Source: Phoronis australis (Eukaryota; Phoronida; Phoronidae). Taken from it: a stretch of 64,000 nucleotides of DNA. The stretch's first letter is position 1. Every line of letters begins with the position of its first letter. The stretch is from positions 436,001-500,000 of the forward strand of contig NMRA01000261.1 of NCBI GenBank assembly GCA_002633005.1, read 5' to 3'. Shown in pieces: positions 12,301 to 20,510 of the stretch. Position numbers and translations under genes: made by a program. Under the pieces are notes generated by a model. The model was not told the origin of the DNA and did not search any database. It saw only the letters and a list, made by a program, of their open reading frames with translations.

Positions 12301-15300
12301 CATAAATACAAAAAAGTCAGGACACATATCTTTATGTCTTGAGACATGAAGCTGTTCCATGTCAGTTAACTTGCTCTGTTCATTTCTTTGTGCCCAGGGG
12401 ATGGTGGTGACTCAACAGAGCCAAATTCAGGGAGTGACACAGAAGATGACATTAGAAAGTAAGAAACTGACGTTTGCTTATTCTGTGGTTTGTATATCAA
12501 CTCCTATAATGTTGGAGTGACTGGTAGAAATAGAAGTAATTACATTAATCTGCAGTATTGCCAATTTCTAAAGTTTGTTGTCACTGTCATATGTGTTTGC
12601 ATCATGTTTTTATGTTGAGCAGCTGTGAAGCACTTTTGTGCTCCCTGAGACTGATATATACTTCATAATTCTGCACTTATATGATGTGGGCAATATGCAA
12701 CACAATTGGCATTTAGCGAAATACGGCAGCGCCCTCTTTGTTTCTGCAGTATTTACCTACAACTCTGTAGAACTGTTGTCCCACTGCTGCCGTGCTGTTG
12801 CATCAAAATTGACCATTTGTCATTTCAGTACCACTAAAGTTTCATTGCCTGTTGCAAATGAGTTATAACGCAAATATGATTTTGGGCACGGAGGTGTTAA
12901 CTAGTCCAATGTTGTGGCTTAGAATTTTGGGAACACTTGTAAATCATGAGTGTGCACACACAATAGACCTTTTGGAATTGACATGCAAGGTCAATGAAAG
13001 CGATTTTTTGTGAACCCTGCTTTTAGTCATGCAAGCTGTCCCAGAGGGACTGTGCAAACAAACACAGCTTAACAAGGGTTTTATGGTCCTGACTGAGAAG
13101 ATAATTGTCTTATTACCCCCTATGGATTCTGAATAGCTGAGTCCAGAATGTAAAATAATGAAAAGTTGATTGGGGTGCCTTAAGTCGTTGTCTTCTTTCC
13201 ATGTAAATGGTTTATTATATCTAATTTTAGTGTGCAAGAACAGGATAAAACAGGAGAGTCTAAGAATTTGGAAAGTGAACAAGGCAGGAACAGTAACAAC
13301 CATGCTAGTGGAACGAAGGATGGGGATGACGAGGACCCCTATGAGGTCTCAACAGATATTGATGATGACGAAGATGGAGACGAGAACCTGGAAATACCTC
13401 AGTTACCAGATATCTTCACTGGGAAGCATTTCTTATTGTATGGTGAATTTAGTGCCGAAGAAAGAAAGCAGGCTAAGCGTTACATCATTGCGTTTAACGG
13501 GTAACTTTTATTGTGTTTGAAGGAGAGAAAGACTTAGTTTTCGGTGTTATCTTTTACTAAAAAATGAATCCTGGGTTATCTGGTTATCTTAGTGATATAT
13601 TTCAGCTGTAATGTATGTTCCTATCACTCCCCTGCATACAGAAGTAGTTGACGGTGGTCCAGACGACTCGTCATTGAGCAAAGTGTCAACTCATAGGTGA
13701 ACTCGGTGTTTTAGTTCATCTTTTTTGTTTGCTCAATGAAAGTGAAAGCAGAAGTAAGATGTGGGTAACTCATTTTTGGGCCAAGTGGTTCACTTTACTG
13801 TCGTTGGTCCAGCTGATTGTTGCCTGTTAAGGAGCACCATGAGTAGCGTGATTGAACTTGAAACAAGTCTAAAATAATTCAAGATTAGTATTTTTTAGCA
13901 AAAATGCATAAAAACAATGGCTTTTCCCGTTAGGTGTATCAAAGCTTTGCTCTATTTAACATATGCTGCTGCATGAATTTGATTGTGGTTTGTGTGTACA
14001 CGCAGTTATCTAAGTTCCAACATCGAGAAAGAAAGTTAATTAGAGAAACCAGGATTGTGGGTTTCTCTGTCTGCAGTCCTTGATTTTCTTGGGGAAATCT
14101 CTGTGTATGTCATCAACAGAGGGCAGTACTCAGTCATAATATTCACAAGAGCGCTTGATACTGCGATTTAAAATGCAAGTCTTGGACAATGAAGATCTAA
14201 AAAGTAGTATACCTGTTCTCTATGACAGTCTGCTTTTCTTTCACAGCTGAACACGCCTTTGACGACTCATTTTTTAAAGAAATTCCTGTTGATCACCTGC
14301 TTGTCAAATTGTTATTGATTCAACAGTCTCCCTAGACTTTTCATCTCCAGTGTTTTGCTTCAAATTCGAAACAAGTCTTATTTTGGATCAGAGTTTGAAA
14401 TGTCACGCGAGGTTTGTATTTCAACCAAAACTGCTTAATTTCTGCTTTTTCATTGTGTTAGTACTTGCACCCTGTTTTTTCCTCAAGATTTAGTTCACTG
14501 TAAAAGAGTGAACCTGCCTCCTAGACACAGTGATCACTTCTAATCTGGTTGTAAATCAGTTTTTGGACTGAAGGTGGTGCTAGTGATTGTCAGTGTTATT
14601 TCATGGTTTTAAGATTGAAATATGTAGAGTTAAATAAAGAAATGGTTAGGTGAGTGGTGTCAGCTTTGCGTTTATTCCAAACAAGATTATAGGCTTGTTT
14701 TGAATAGTTTAACTGGTGAAAAGTGCAAGTTTTGACATTTCAGTATCCTAGAGGAGTATATGGGTGACAAGGTCAACTACGTGGTTACCTCTGTTGACTG
14801 GGATGAACAGTTTGACCAGGTTTGTTGTTTTTTCAGTATCCTCTGTTACGGTGATGTTGTGTTAGATGGGGGGGTGAAGGGGGTGTGGGGNNNNNNNNNN
14901 AATGAGTCCTCCTGATGAGCATTTAATTTGCAAGTTGTTGCTGTTGTGTTTAATGATATCATGGTTGTTTTTATGCGCCCACATATTTATATTTGGACGC
15001 ATTATGCCGTCATCTCCGTCTGTCCGTCCGGGCGGCGTCCGGCGTCCGCTGCTTTATCTCCAAAACCCTTTGACATACGTTCATGAAATTTGGCACATAT
15101 GTTCCATTCATGAATGGGACGGCATATGCGAACTTTCGGACGGATCCGACTATCGGTGTGTCCCCTAGTGGCAATTTTAGTTTTTTACGCTTACCTTTGT
15201 ATCTTCAAAATTCCTGAACGGATTTTCATGAAATTTGGTATGTAGGCACCTATTAGTGAGATGACGCTATCCTGCCGTTTACAGATGGATTCGACATAGT

Positions 15301-16768
15301 TTGCGCCACCTAGTGGCCGTTTTTAGTGTTTTCGAGTTTAGTGCGTCCACCCCTCTATCAACCAAACCACTCAAAGGATGATTGTGAAAATTGGCATGTA
15401 TATGTTTACTATGTAGAGGACGGTTGACGATGATTTTCCGACAATTTCGACCACTGTGGCGCCTCCTAGTGGCAGTTTTGTTTTTTTTTGCACCTATGAC
15501 TGTATCTCCTAAACCGTTCGCAGGATCGTTAGGAAATTGTGTAAGTATATTTATATGATGTTAGCAACAGATGATGACGACTTTTGGACGGATCCGCCTA
15601 CCAGTGTGCCCCCTAGTGGCAATTATATTTTTTTACGTTTACCTCTGTATCTTCACAAGTCCTTAACGGATTTTCATGAAATTTGGTATGTAGGCACCTA
15701 TTAGTGCGATGACGCTATCCTCCCGTGTTCGAATGGATTCGACCTTGTTTGTGACACCCAGTGGCCATTTTTACTGTTTTTGAGTCTGTTTTTTGGCGTC
15801 CACCCCTCTATCAACCAAACCGCTATAAGTATGATTGTGAAAATTGGCATGTACGGTTGACGCTGAATTTCCCATGAGTTTGATTACTGTGGCGCCTCCT
15901 AGTGGCAGTTTTTTTTTGCGCCTATGGCTGTATCTCCCAAACCATTTGCAGGATCTTTACTAAATTTAGCAAGTGTATTTATGTGATGTTGACAACTTAC
16001 GATGACGACTTTAGGATGATTCTGACTACCGGTATGCCTCTAGTGGCAATTTTAGTATTTTACATTGACCTCTGTATTTTCATAGGTCTTCAGTTGTATA
16101 CTTTGTGTTACTTCGTGACTATGAAGGAAAAGTTCCAAGTAGAAATTTGTTTCTGGCATTCTAATGCTGTGCTAATCTCGTATGTTGGTAAATTTGTTTT
16201 TAATTCTATGTTTCTGTGGTGCTTTAAGCAACTGATGTATAGGATGTGCTTGTATTATGAAGATCACTCACATTTTGCCCCTAGCCTATTGAGGAGACAA
16301 TGACCATGCTTTTCCATTTTGCAAAGTACAACATACTACATAAATGCCCTCTACTGGCCACTTTATGGTACCAATAAACAACCCTAGAAGGATACCGTAT
16401 GCGGTGCAATTGTGGGTGCATTTCAACGCTCTGCGTTGCTCTTGTTGGTGTTGATTTGGTGCCGTTGATGTTTTGTTTGTTGTTGTTGATATGGTGATTA
16501 TTAATGTTTGGTTGTTGGTGTTGTGTTTGTTGTAGCAATTGTTTTTGTTGTTATTGTGTTAGTAGTTTTTGTTAGTGTTGTACTATGCATCTTCAAAGCA
16601 TGTTTTTCTGTTAAATAGTTCACTTCTTCATTGAACCTCATGTCCTTATTACTGCAGGCTCTGTCTGACAACAGTGAACTGATATTTGTCCGTCCTTTGT
16701 GGCTGATAGACTGCTGCCAACAAAATCGTCTACTACCTTATCAGCGCTACCTGGTGGTGCCCAAGTGA
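279..16768 (+). CDS. XRCC1: XRCC1 DNA single-strand-break repair scaffold, C-terminal part (10 exons, 5' end outside window)
   Basis: Exons are 279-349, 1292-1484, 3123-3300, 4544-4657, 4958-5052, 7461-7490, 12398-12458, 13231-13500, 14744-14819 and 16658-16768. All junctions are GT/AG and the phases join without a break, giving about 398 residues plus a stop. Order of domains: basic linker with two nuclear-localisation-like patches (TPVKRK, PPKKKQK), BRCT1 (GVVFVLSGFQNP through WIEECYRQKKLLSW), an acidic linker containing DPYEVSTDIDDDED, and BRCT2 (LPDIFTGKHFLLYGEF through LLPYQRYLVVPK). The family is a nuclear scaffold of base-excision and single-strand-break repair: BRCT1 binds PARP1 and poly(ADP-ribose), the CK2-phosphorylated linker binds the FHA domains of PNKP/APTX/APLF, and BRCT2 binds DNA ligase III. 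The N-terminal DNA polymerase beta-binding domain must lie upstream of base 1. Length agrees with residues about 205-633 of vertebrate XRCC1. The exon chain was assembled by eye; small alternative exons could be missed. Confidence 0.95.
1292..1484 (+). CDS. XRCC1: XRCC1 exon b: nuclear-localisation linker
   Basis: Acceptor TTGTAAG ends at 1291; donor GTAATG starts at 1485. It begins in phase 0 with KTPVKRKLGEE and ends with QPPKKKQK plus one base. The two basic clusters resemble the KRKLD and PKRPKLP patches of vertebrate XRCC1 and probably form the nuclear localisation signal. The rest is Ser/Thr-rich and probably disordered. Confidence 0.88.
2139..2290. repeat. 31-bp tandem repeat, 5 copies
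   Basis: Units start at 2139, 2170, 2201, 2232 and 2263, exactly 31 bases apart. Each resembles CAATACCTGTGGGCAAAATA followed by CCCTCCCGATA. Because 31 is not a multiple of 3, all frames stay open across it, which explains overlapping minus-strand open frames here. It lies in the XRCC1 intron 1485-3122. Confidence 0.95.
3123..3300 (+). CDS. XRCC1: XRCC1 exon c: start of BRCT1
   Basis: Acceptor CTATTTCAG ends at 3122; donor GTAAGA starts at 3301. It encodes LMKGVVFVLSGFQNPRRGEI, then RDKALQMGAVYKPDWGKGCT, then HLV split over the junction. This is the beta1-alpha1-beta2-beta3 part of BRCT1, with the conserved GFQNP and the RDKA-x-x-(M/L)GA-x-Y-x-PDW signature found in vertebrate XRCC1. Confidence 0.96.
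4544..4657 (+). CDS. XRCC1: XRCC1 exon d: end of BRCT1
   Basis: Acceptor TGTGTTAG ends at 4543; donor GTAAGT starts at 4658. It continues as CAFANTPKFHQVKGKGKIVS, then KDWIEECYRQKKLLSWKK. CAFANTPK is identical to vertebrate XRCC1, and W-x-x-x-C is the hallmark of the last BRCT helix. Confidence 0.96.
4755..4925. repeat. Degenerate tandem repeat, roughly 40-bp unit
   Basis: Repeated blocks of the type CTGCACTTAACACCATGTAA with GTTGCTCTG recur about four or five times with substitutions and small gaps. It lies in the 300-base XRCC1 intron between exons d and e. Confidence 0.6.
4958..5052 (+). CDS. XRCC1: XRCC1 exon e: acidic linker after BRCT1
   Basis: Acceptor GTGACTTAG ends at 4957; donor GTAAGTTC starts at 5053. 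It reads YRMGDDDSTDSEAEVERQ and continues with PPRRSVGGMSAK. The acidic Ser cluster DDDSTDSEAE is a likely CK2 target and corresponds to the SSSEEDEAS segment after BRCT1 in human XRCC1. Confidence 0.92.
5405..6745 (+). repeat. CCTAGTGG module array, copy 1 (diverged)
   Basis: A decayed copy of the array described at 14970-16445. It has recognisable modules with cores near 5564 (CCCTTAGTGG), 5709 (GCCCTCTAGTGGCAA), 6065 (GGCGCCCCTTTTGCC), 6225 (GCCCTCGTGTGGC) and 6480 (TGCCTTGTAGTGAC). It ends near 6690-6740 with the same GGGTGCATATCAAC / CTCTTGTT terminus as copy 2. It sits in the XRCC1 intron between exons e and f. Confidence 0.7.
7461..7490 (+). CDS. XRCC1: XRCC1 exon f: 30-base microexon
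   Basis: A 30-base exon between acceptor TAATTGGCAG (ends 7460) and donor GTAAATATG (starts 7491). It starts and ends in the phase needed to join exons e and g and encodes ESKAKKRVSSG, a basic stretch. It could be skipped without changing frame. Supported by splice sites and phase only. Confidence 0.6.
9065..11072. mobile_element. 2.0-kb TIR DNA transposon, TA target, no recognisable transposase
   Basis: Perfect 24-bp terminal inverted repeats lie at 9065-9088 (CCGTAATCGTTCGGGTTAAC then GCCC) and 11049-11072. Each is flanked by a TA dinucleotide (9063-9064, 11073-11074). Just inside both ends are blocks of GTTAACCGCCCATCCCC and GTGGATTTTCGA repeated in the same (direct) orientation. Open frames inside are under 90 codons and none looks like a transposase, so it is probably non-autonomous. 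A TA duplication fits Tc1/mariner-like elements, but the family is not established. It is inserted in the XRCC1 intron between exons f and g. Confidence 0.88.
12398..12458 (+). CDS. XRCC1: XRCC1 exon g: CK2-type acidic segment
   Basis: Acceptor TGTGCCCAG ends at 12397; donor GTAAGAA starts at 12459. It encodes GDGGDSTEPNSGSDTEDDIR plus a split codon. SGSDTEDDIRK closely matches the SGDTEDELRRV segment of human XRCC1, which fixes this small exon in the gene. Confidence 0.9.
13231..13500 (+). CDS. XRCC1: XRCC1 exon h: FHA-partner phospho-linker and start of BRCT2
   Basis: Acceptor CTAATTTTAG ends at 13230; donor GTAACTTT starts at 13501. The first part is hydrophilic. It then holds EDPYEVSTDIDDDEDGDE, aligned with human EDPYAGSTDENTDSEE, whose phosphorylated Ser/Thr residues bind PNKP, APTX and APLF. 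It closes with LPDIFTGKHFLLYGEFSAEE and RKQAKRYIIAFNG, the start of BRCT2. The second TDSEE of the human motif is replaced by plain Asp/Glu, so one phosphosite may have become constitutively acidic. Confidence 0.96.
14744..14819 (+). CDS. XRCC1: XRCC1 exon i: middle of BRCT2
   Basis: Acceptor GACATTTCAG ends at 14743; donor GTTTGTTG starts at 14820. It encodes ILEEYMGDKVNYVVTSVDWD and EQFDQ, matching human LEDYMSDRVQFVITAQEWDPSFE. The exon ends in phase 0. A 10-N assembly gap lies 71 bases downstream in the intron. Confidence 0.95.
14891..14900. other. Assembly gap of 10 N
   Basis: Ten N characters preceded by a G-rich run (GGGGGGGTGAAGGGGGTGTG). The true gap size is unknown. It lies in the last XRCC1 intron and does not interrupt coding sequence. 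Confidence 0.99.
14970..16445 (+). repeat. Higher-order array of about 145-bp modules with CCTAGTGG cores, copy 2 (best preserved)
   Basis: It begins with GGACGCATTATGCCGTCATC and a TCCGTCTGTCCGTCCGGGCG block, and ends with TGGTACCAATAAACAACC and GGGTGCATTTCAACGCTCTG. Between them are seven modules with cores near 15165, 15309, 15466, 15613, 15757, 15899 and 16040, spaced 141-157 bases, plus a terminal core at 16350. Three module types alternate A-B-C-A-B-C-A: A carries GTGCCCCCTAGTGGCAATTT, B carries GCGCCACCTAGTGGCC, C carries GTGGCGCCTCCTAGTGGCAG. Each has a TCATGAAATTTGG-like segment and a TGGACGGATCCGAC-like segment. No coding capacity is seen. It lies in the last XRCC1 intron. Confidence 0.9.
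16436..16575. repeat. GTT-rich low-complexity tract
   Basis: Irregular runs of TTGTTGTTG and GTTGGTGTTG directly after array copy 2. No coding potential. Confidence 0.8.
16658..16768 (+). CDS. XRCC1: XRCC1 terminal coding exon: end of BRCT2 and stop
   Basis: Acceptor TATTACTGCAG ends at 16657. It encodes ALSDNSELIFVRPLWLIDCC, then QQNRLLPYQRYLVVPK and TGA at 16766-16768. FVRPLW-x-x-x-C is the BRCT2 signature (human FVRPRWIYSC). The C-terminus ends on VVPK, close to the human VVPQA, so the gene is complete at this end. Confidence 0.96.
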   Translation, partial: ALSDNSELIFVRPLWLIDCCQQNRLLPYQRYLVVPK

Positions 16769-17068
16769 CTTCTACATTACCAATGTCATCTTGCTAAACC
16801 ATGCCCTGCAGAGCTCCAAGTCTTAGAACTGTACAGCTGCACACGTCATGTATGTGATTGGATGAGGTCAACCGTGGTAGTTCATTGGATGCGGCTAATA
16901 CCAACATGTCAATTTGTTGAGTACACTTAGTGAACATGGTGTAGTGTGTGGTCAGGTGAACACCAGGTGTTCTGTTGCTAATACTGTTGTAGTAAATGAA
17001 CTACTCAATCATGTATCTGCCATCGGATTTTGTTAGCCTTTTTCATCATGATGTATATTAATAATAAA
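16769..17068 (+). other. XRCC1 3' untranslated region with polyadenylation signal
   Basis: About 300 non-coding bases follow the XRCC1 stop and reach an AATAAA hexamer at 17063-17068. A second AATAAA is at 17369-17374, but that one abuts a possible LINE end and may not belong to XRCC1. Confidence 0.6.
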
Positions 17069-17364
17069 TGATAACTCTACTACTGAATTCCTCATTAATT
17101 CTACTGATAGCATCTGGTATACGAGGACAGGTTACTAAGTTTACCTACAAAGTTTACTATAGTACTGGTCAGGTTACCTGTTGTTGAAACTAACTGGTTG
17201 TTATTCAAAGGACCAAGTTGCCATTCCAGTAACTAGAGTTCCATGCTCAGAAGTAAGTGAGGTGAGTACTTTTTGGGAACTAAAATTCAGATGAGACTAG
17301 TGTTCACAGGTACTTACAAGGAAGTATTGGTTGTTTGAATTAGATGTAATAATACCAATAACAG

Positions 17365-17475
17365 TAGCAATAAACTTTATTTATAGAAGATTAAATTCAA
17401 TACAATTTAAAACATGCATTAGCCAAAGGCTAATATACGGCATAATCTTCTTACAGCAACAAATTGAATTAAATA
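17365..17475 (-). mobile_element. Possible 3' end of a non-LTR retrotransposon (minus strand)
   Basis: Read on the minus strand, a small hairpin (TTAGCCTTTGGCTAA) is followed by TTGTATTGAATTTAATC and AATAAAG. This is the usual look of CR1/L2-type LINE tails: stem-loop, then short A/T-rich repeats. No reverse transcriptase sequence is visible next to it, so only a short 5'-truncated copy would be present. Confidence 0.35.
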
Positions 17476-18880
17476 ATCTTAAATTAATAGTACAATGAAT
17501 TCTCGAGAGCACAAATGACTGGGAGGAAGGGAGAGACAAGTAAGAGATGAATTAGTGCCTAACGTCATCCGCCCGTGACAAGCACGGAGGGTATTTTATG
17601 TGAAAAAATAAATGGTAAACATTTATACACAGAACTATGTGAAACGTGGGCATTGCTGTGAATAAACAGGAAACTGCTTTTCCGGTACTAGAATTACAGT
17701 GGATGAATTGTTCAGTACTGGTTTGAAATAATTAGCTTTTGTACTGCATTAGAAAATTGGCCCGTTTCACGGCACCTCAGTAGTGCTTCGCCAATAAATT
17801 TTTACAAGAAGTCTGTTTTAATTATCAGGAAGTCTGATCTAACGTCCTATTGTGTGGCGGCGTAGACTAATTACAGCATTACCAGTGACTCCACGGCAAT
17901 AAAACACTGCTGATTAACATAAACAGAAATATCGTGGGGCAACTCTTGCGATTTTTCAAACCGTTCATCACTTCCGGAATTGAATGAAGTTTAGGATTAT
18001 TTTACCTGTAAAAGTAGATAAAAGTTAATCAAAATGGTTGCGTCAGGTTTCGGTATTCTGTTAAGCGATGATGAATGTTTTCAGTATTGAGTAAGTCTTC
18101 GAACCGTTGTACGTAAGTGGCCTGCGAGCCCTGATGCCGTAGAAGAGACTGTATTCACTGGAAACACTTAAAAGGATACTAAACCCTGTTTTGTTGATTT
18201 TAACCAATCTTCGTTGTCATCTACTAATGATCATTGGCACCAATCTTGAAAGATAAAAGCAGGAATCAACAAAAAACTCATGCTTCCTATGTAACAGATT
18301 GGGAATTATGGTTCTTGATGATTGGTCTTTCTTCACAGTTACCTTGTCATTCGCTAAAAGCGTAGGTCGCGCTTGCCCGTTTTGCGGACTTCGAAAGGAG
18401 TTTTCAAATTTTCCTCCAAACTTTTGGAGATTGTCGAAGGTTATAAGGCATTATTTTCTAATCATTGAATTGGATGGGAATGTCGTTTTTTAATAGGTGT
18501 TAATAGGAGAAAACCGGTTTGGTATCATTTTTATGGACAAAATTAATATCTGGATTTAGCCTTGATTCAGAAACCGATGTCGTTGGAAGACGAAATCAAA
18601 TGGCAGGCTTTTGTAATGATAGTTGGATCTCTGTGCCTGTATATGTAGTACGCTTTCATACATTGCATGACGTTCTTCTCGAGACACTCCGATTTCACGC
18701 TCTATGCGACCGGCTATTTTATCACAAAGACAAAATCACGTGTGCTGACTGCTCACGGTGAGTGAAAACGCACCCGCGAGGATTTCCGATAAAGCATTAC
18801 ACAAACCAGGTTAGTGCCAGTGTTTATGAGTATTGTGTGTGCTAGTACGTAAACAAGACACACGAACTTTTCATAATGGA
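17476..18880. other. Intergenic, no feature recognised
   Basis: Only short open frames without recognisable domains. A small TTAA-adjacent motif AAAGGATACTAAACCCTG at 18171-18188 resembles AAAGGGTACCAAATCCAG at 25811-25828 and may be a transposon end. Confidence 0.4.
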
Positions 18881-18899
18881 ACCAAAAGCCAATACGTCA

Positions 18900-20510
18900 C
18901 TGCACTACCCGTAGTTGCACAAACTACAATTTCGTACGCTGGCTATGGAGGCCACAAGATTTGCTCTAAATGCACCCCATCGTGAATCCAAACGGACAAA
19001 ATCTCATCAATGTAGCGAGTCGAGGACAAGAATGAGCGTGCGTACATATTTGGACGATTCATCAAAAGAGGGCGTTTGCTTACATAGTCCTACTACGCCT
19101 CCTGACTATGGCCACGCTTAACACTCTTCCTCTGAACATATTATATACCAGTCGCTGGCATAGCTGTCTGCTCTGGAAGAGTATTACATATGGCGTTGTT
19201 GAGATGTATAACACCAGCCTTGAGTGTCATGTCTTCATGGTTGGAGATAATCGACTGCCGATTCTGGGGTGCCATGGTACCCATATAATGAGGCTGGTTA
19301 CATTCTCGCTGTTAAAGCTAAAATGATTCGGATTCATTTGACTGTCGTGTTCGACGACACGCAAGGAACTATATTGACGGTGACGTCCTGTAGGCCCACT
19401 GTTCGCACTCGTGAAGCTACCGCTGGTTCTCAAGGAACTTATTTGGTAACTGAGTCATGTTGTCGCCATAGAAAACTCCAGTCAGTTCACTGGATATACG
19501 AAACCATCCCAATGACTAAATCTGCCTTTGCACAAACTGAAGAATAAGTCACCTTGACGCAGCTACCACCACACGCCCAGCTTTAATGACTTCCCTCTCG
19601 ACTGGTGAAAGTAAAGTTCTTCACCGTGGATGGTGCTAATAACTGGCACTCAAGCTCAAAAGATTCTAGTCTTCTCAGCTCCTTGCGGCACCGTTGAGAC
19701 GTTATGAATGGCTCGTCGTACTATTTGGTCCAATCAACCATGGTGAAGGTTGACGACGGTCTAAGCTGTAAATGAAGACACCCTTACTTGGGGTACGACG
19801 GAATCCGAACAAGACGCCAATGTCGCAGCAAGGGATGAAACTCTATCGGAAGAAGCTGAAATCAGGCCTAAGCAATGTCAATTACACAGGTCATCTGCTA
19901 ACAAGTATGGGATTATGTGGAGATCTCCCCAAGATCGATGTTATTCAAAAGACGCAACGCTATCTTACGAGTGACGTTCATATGCAGCTCCTTTAGGCAA
20001 TATGCTGTTACCTACAATCATTTGCTCTTAATTTCTTCAGCGAACCCACTTTCCTCAGGGAGCTCTTTGAATTCTTTTGTCTGTGATAAGTAGTGCACAA
20101 TAGTAGCTCATCACAATTGGTGTTACAATACTTTCTTCCCTTCCTTTCGAAAACTTTGTTACATGTCGCAAGCAAGCCTTTGTGACGTTCTTATAGAAGA
20201 AGGGCAGCCTCTCACCTTGGGATTAAGAACAGGACATTCTGTGTCGTGTAAGGGAAATAATTTACTGGCCTATCATGGAACCGGATATTGTGAACTACAT
20301 ATCACATTGTGGAGTACGGAACGTTTCAGGCAGCCTAGCAGAAGGAGCCAATGACAGGGAAGTGGTCCGCACGTGGCTACAGATTGATGAGGATGTCAGT
20401 TTGTTTGATTGGGGTTATCGCCATCGATGCACTTCGCCGAATGCTTTGAATTCGGCCATTTGAATGTGAACAGAAAAGCTCAAGGCTTAGGACATTCTAC
20501 GAATTCGAAC
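18900..20510 (+). pseudogene. Ty3/gypsy-type gag-pol relic, heavily mutated
   Basis: Fragments in consistent 5'-3' order across several frames. A gag zinc-knuckle-like remnant is at about 18935-19010 (GYGGHKICSKC). The protease C-terminal part is at 19200-19310, with HVFMVGDNRLPILGC in the place of the family's (V/I)ILG strand. An RT fragment at 19700-19740 has Y-x-W-(5)-FG. RT at 19840-19960 has NYTGHLLTSMGL, equivalent to the family's Y-x-GH-x-(L/I)T-x-x-G. An RT/connection piece at 20000-20080 reads YLQSFALNF then FLRELF. An RNase H-like piece at 20175-20220 has DVLIEEGQPL. Many stops and frameshifts are present; no LTRs were found by eye. It is inactive. The assignment rests on short family motifs. 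Confidence 0.6.
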
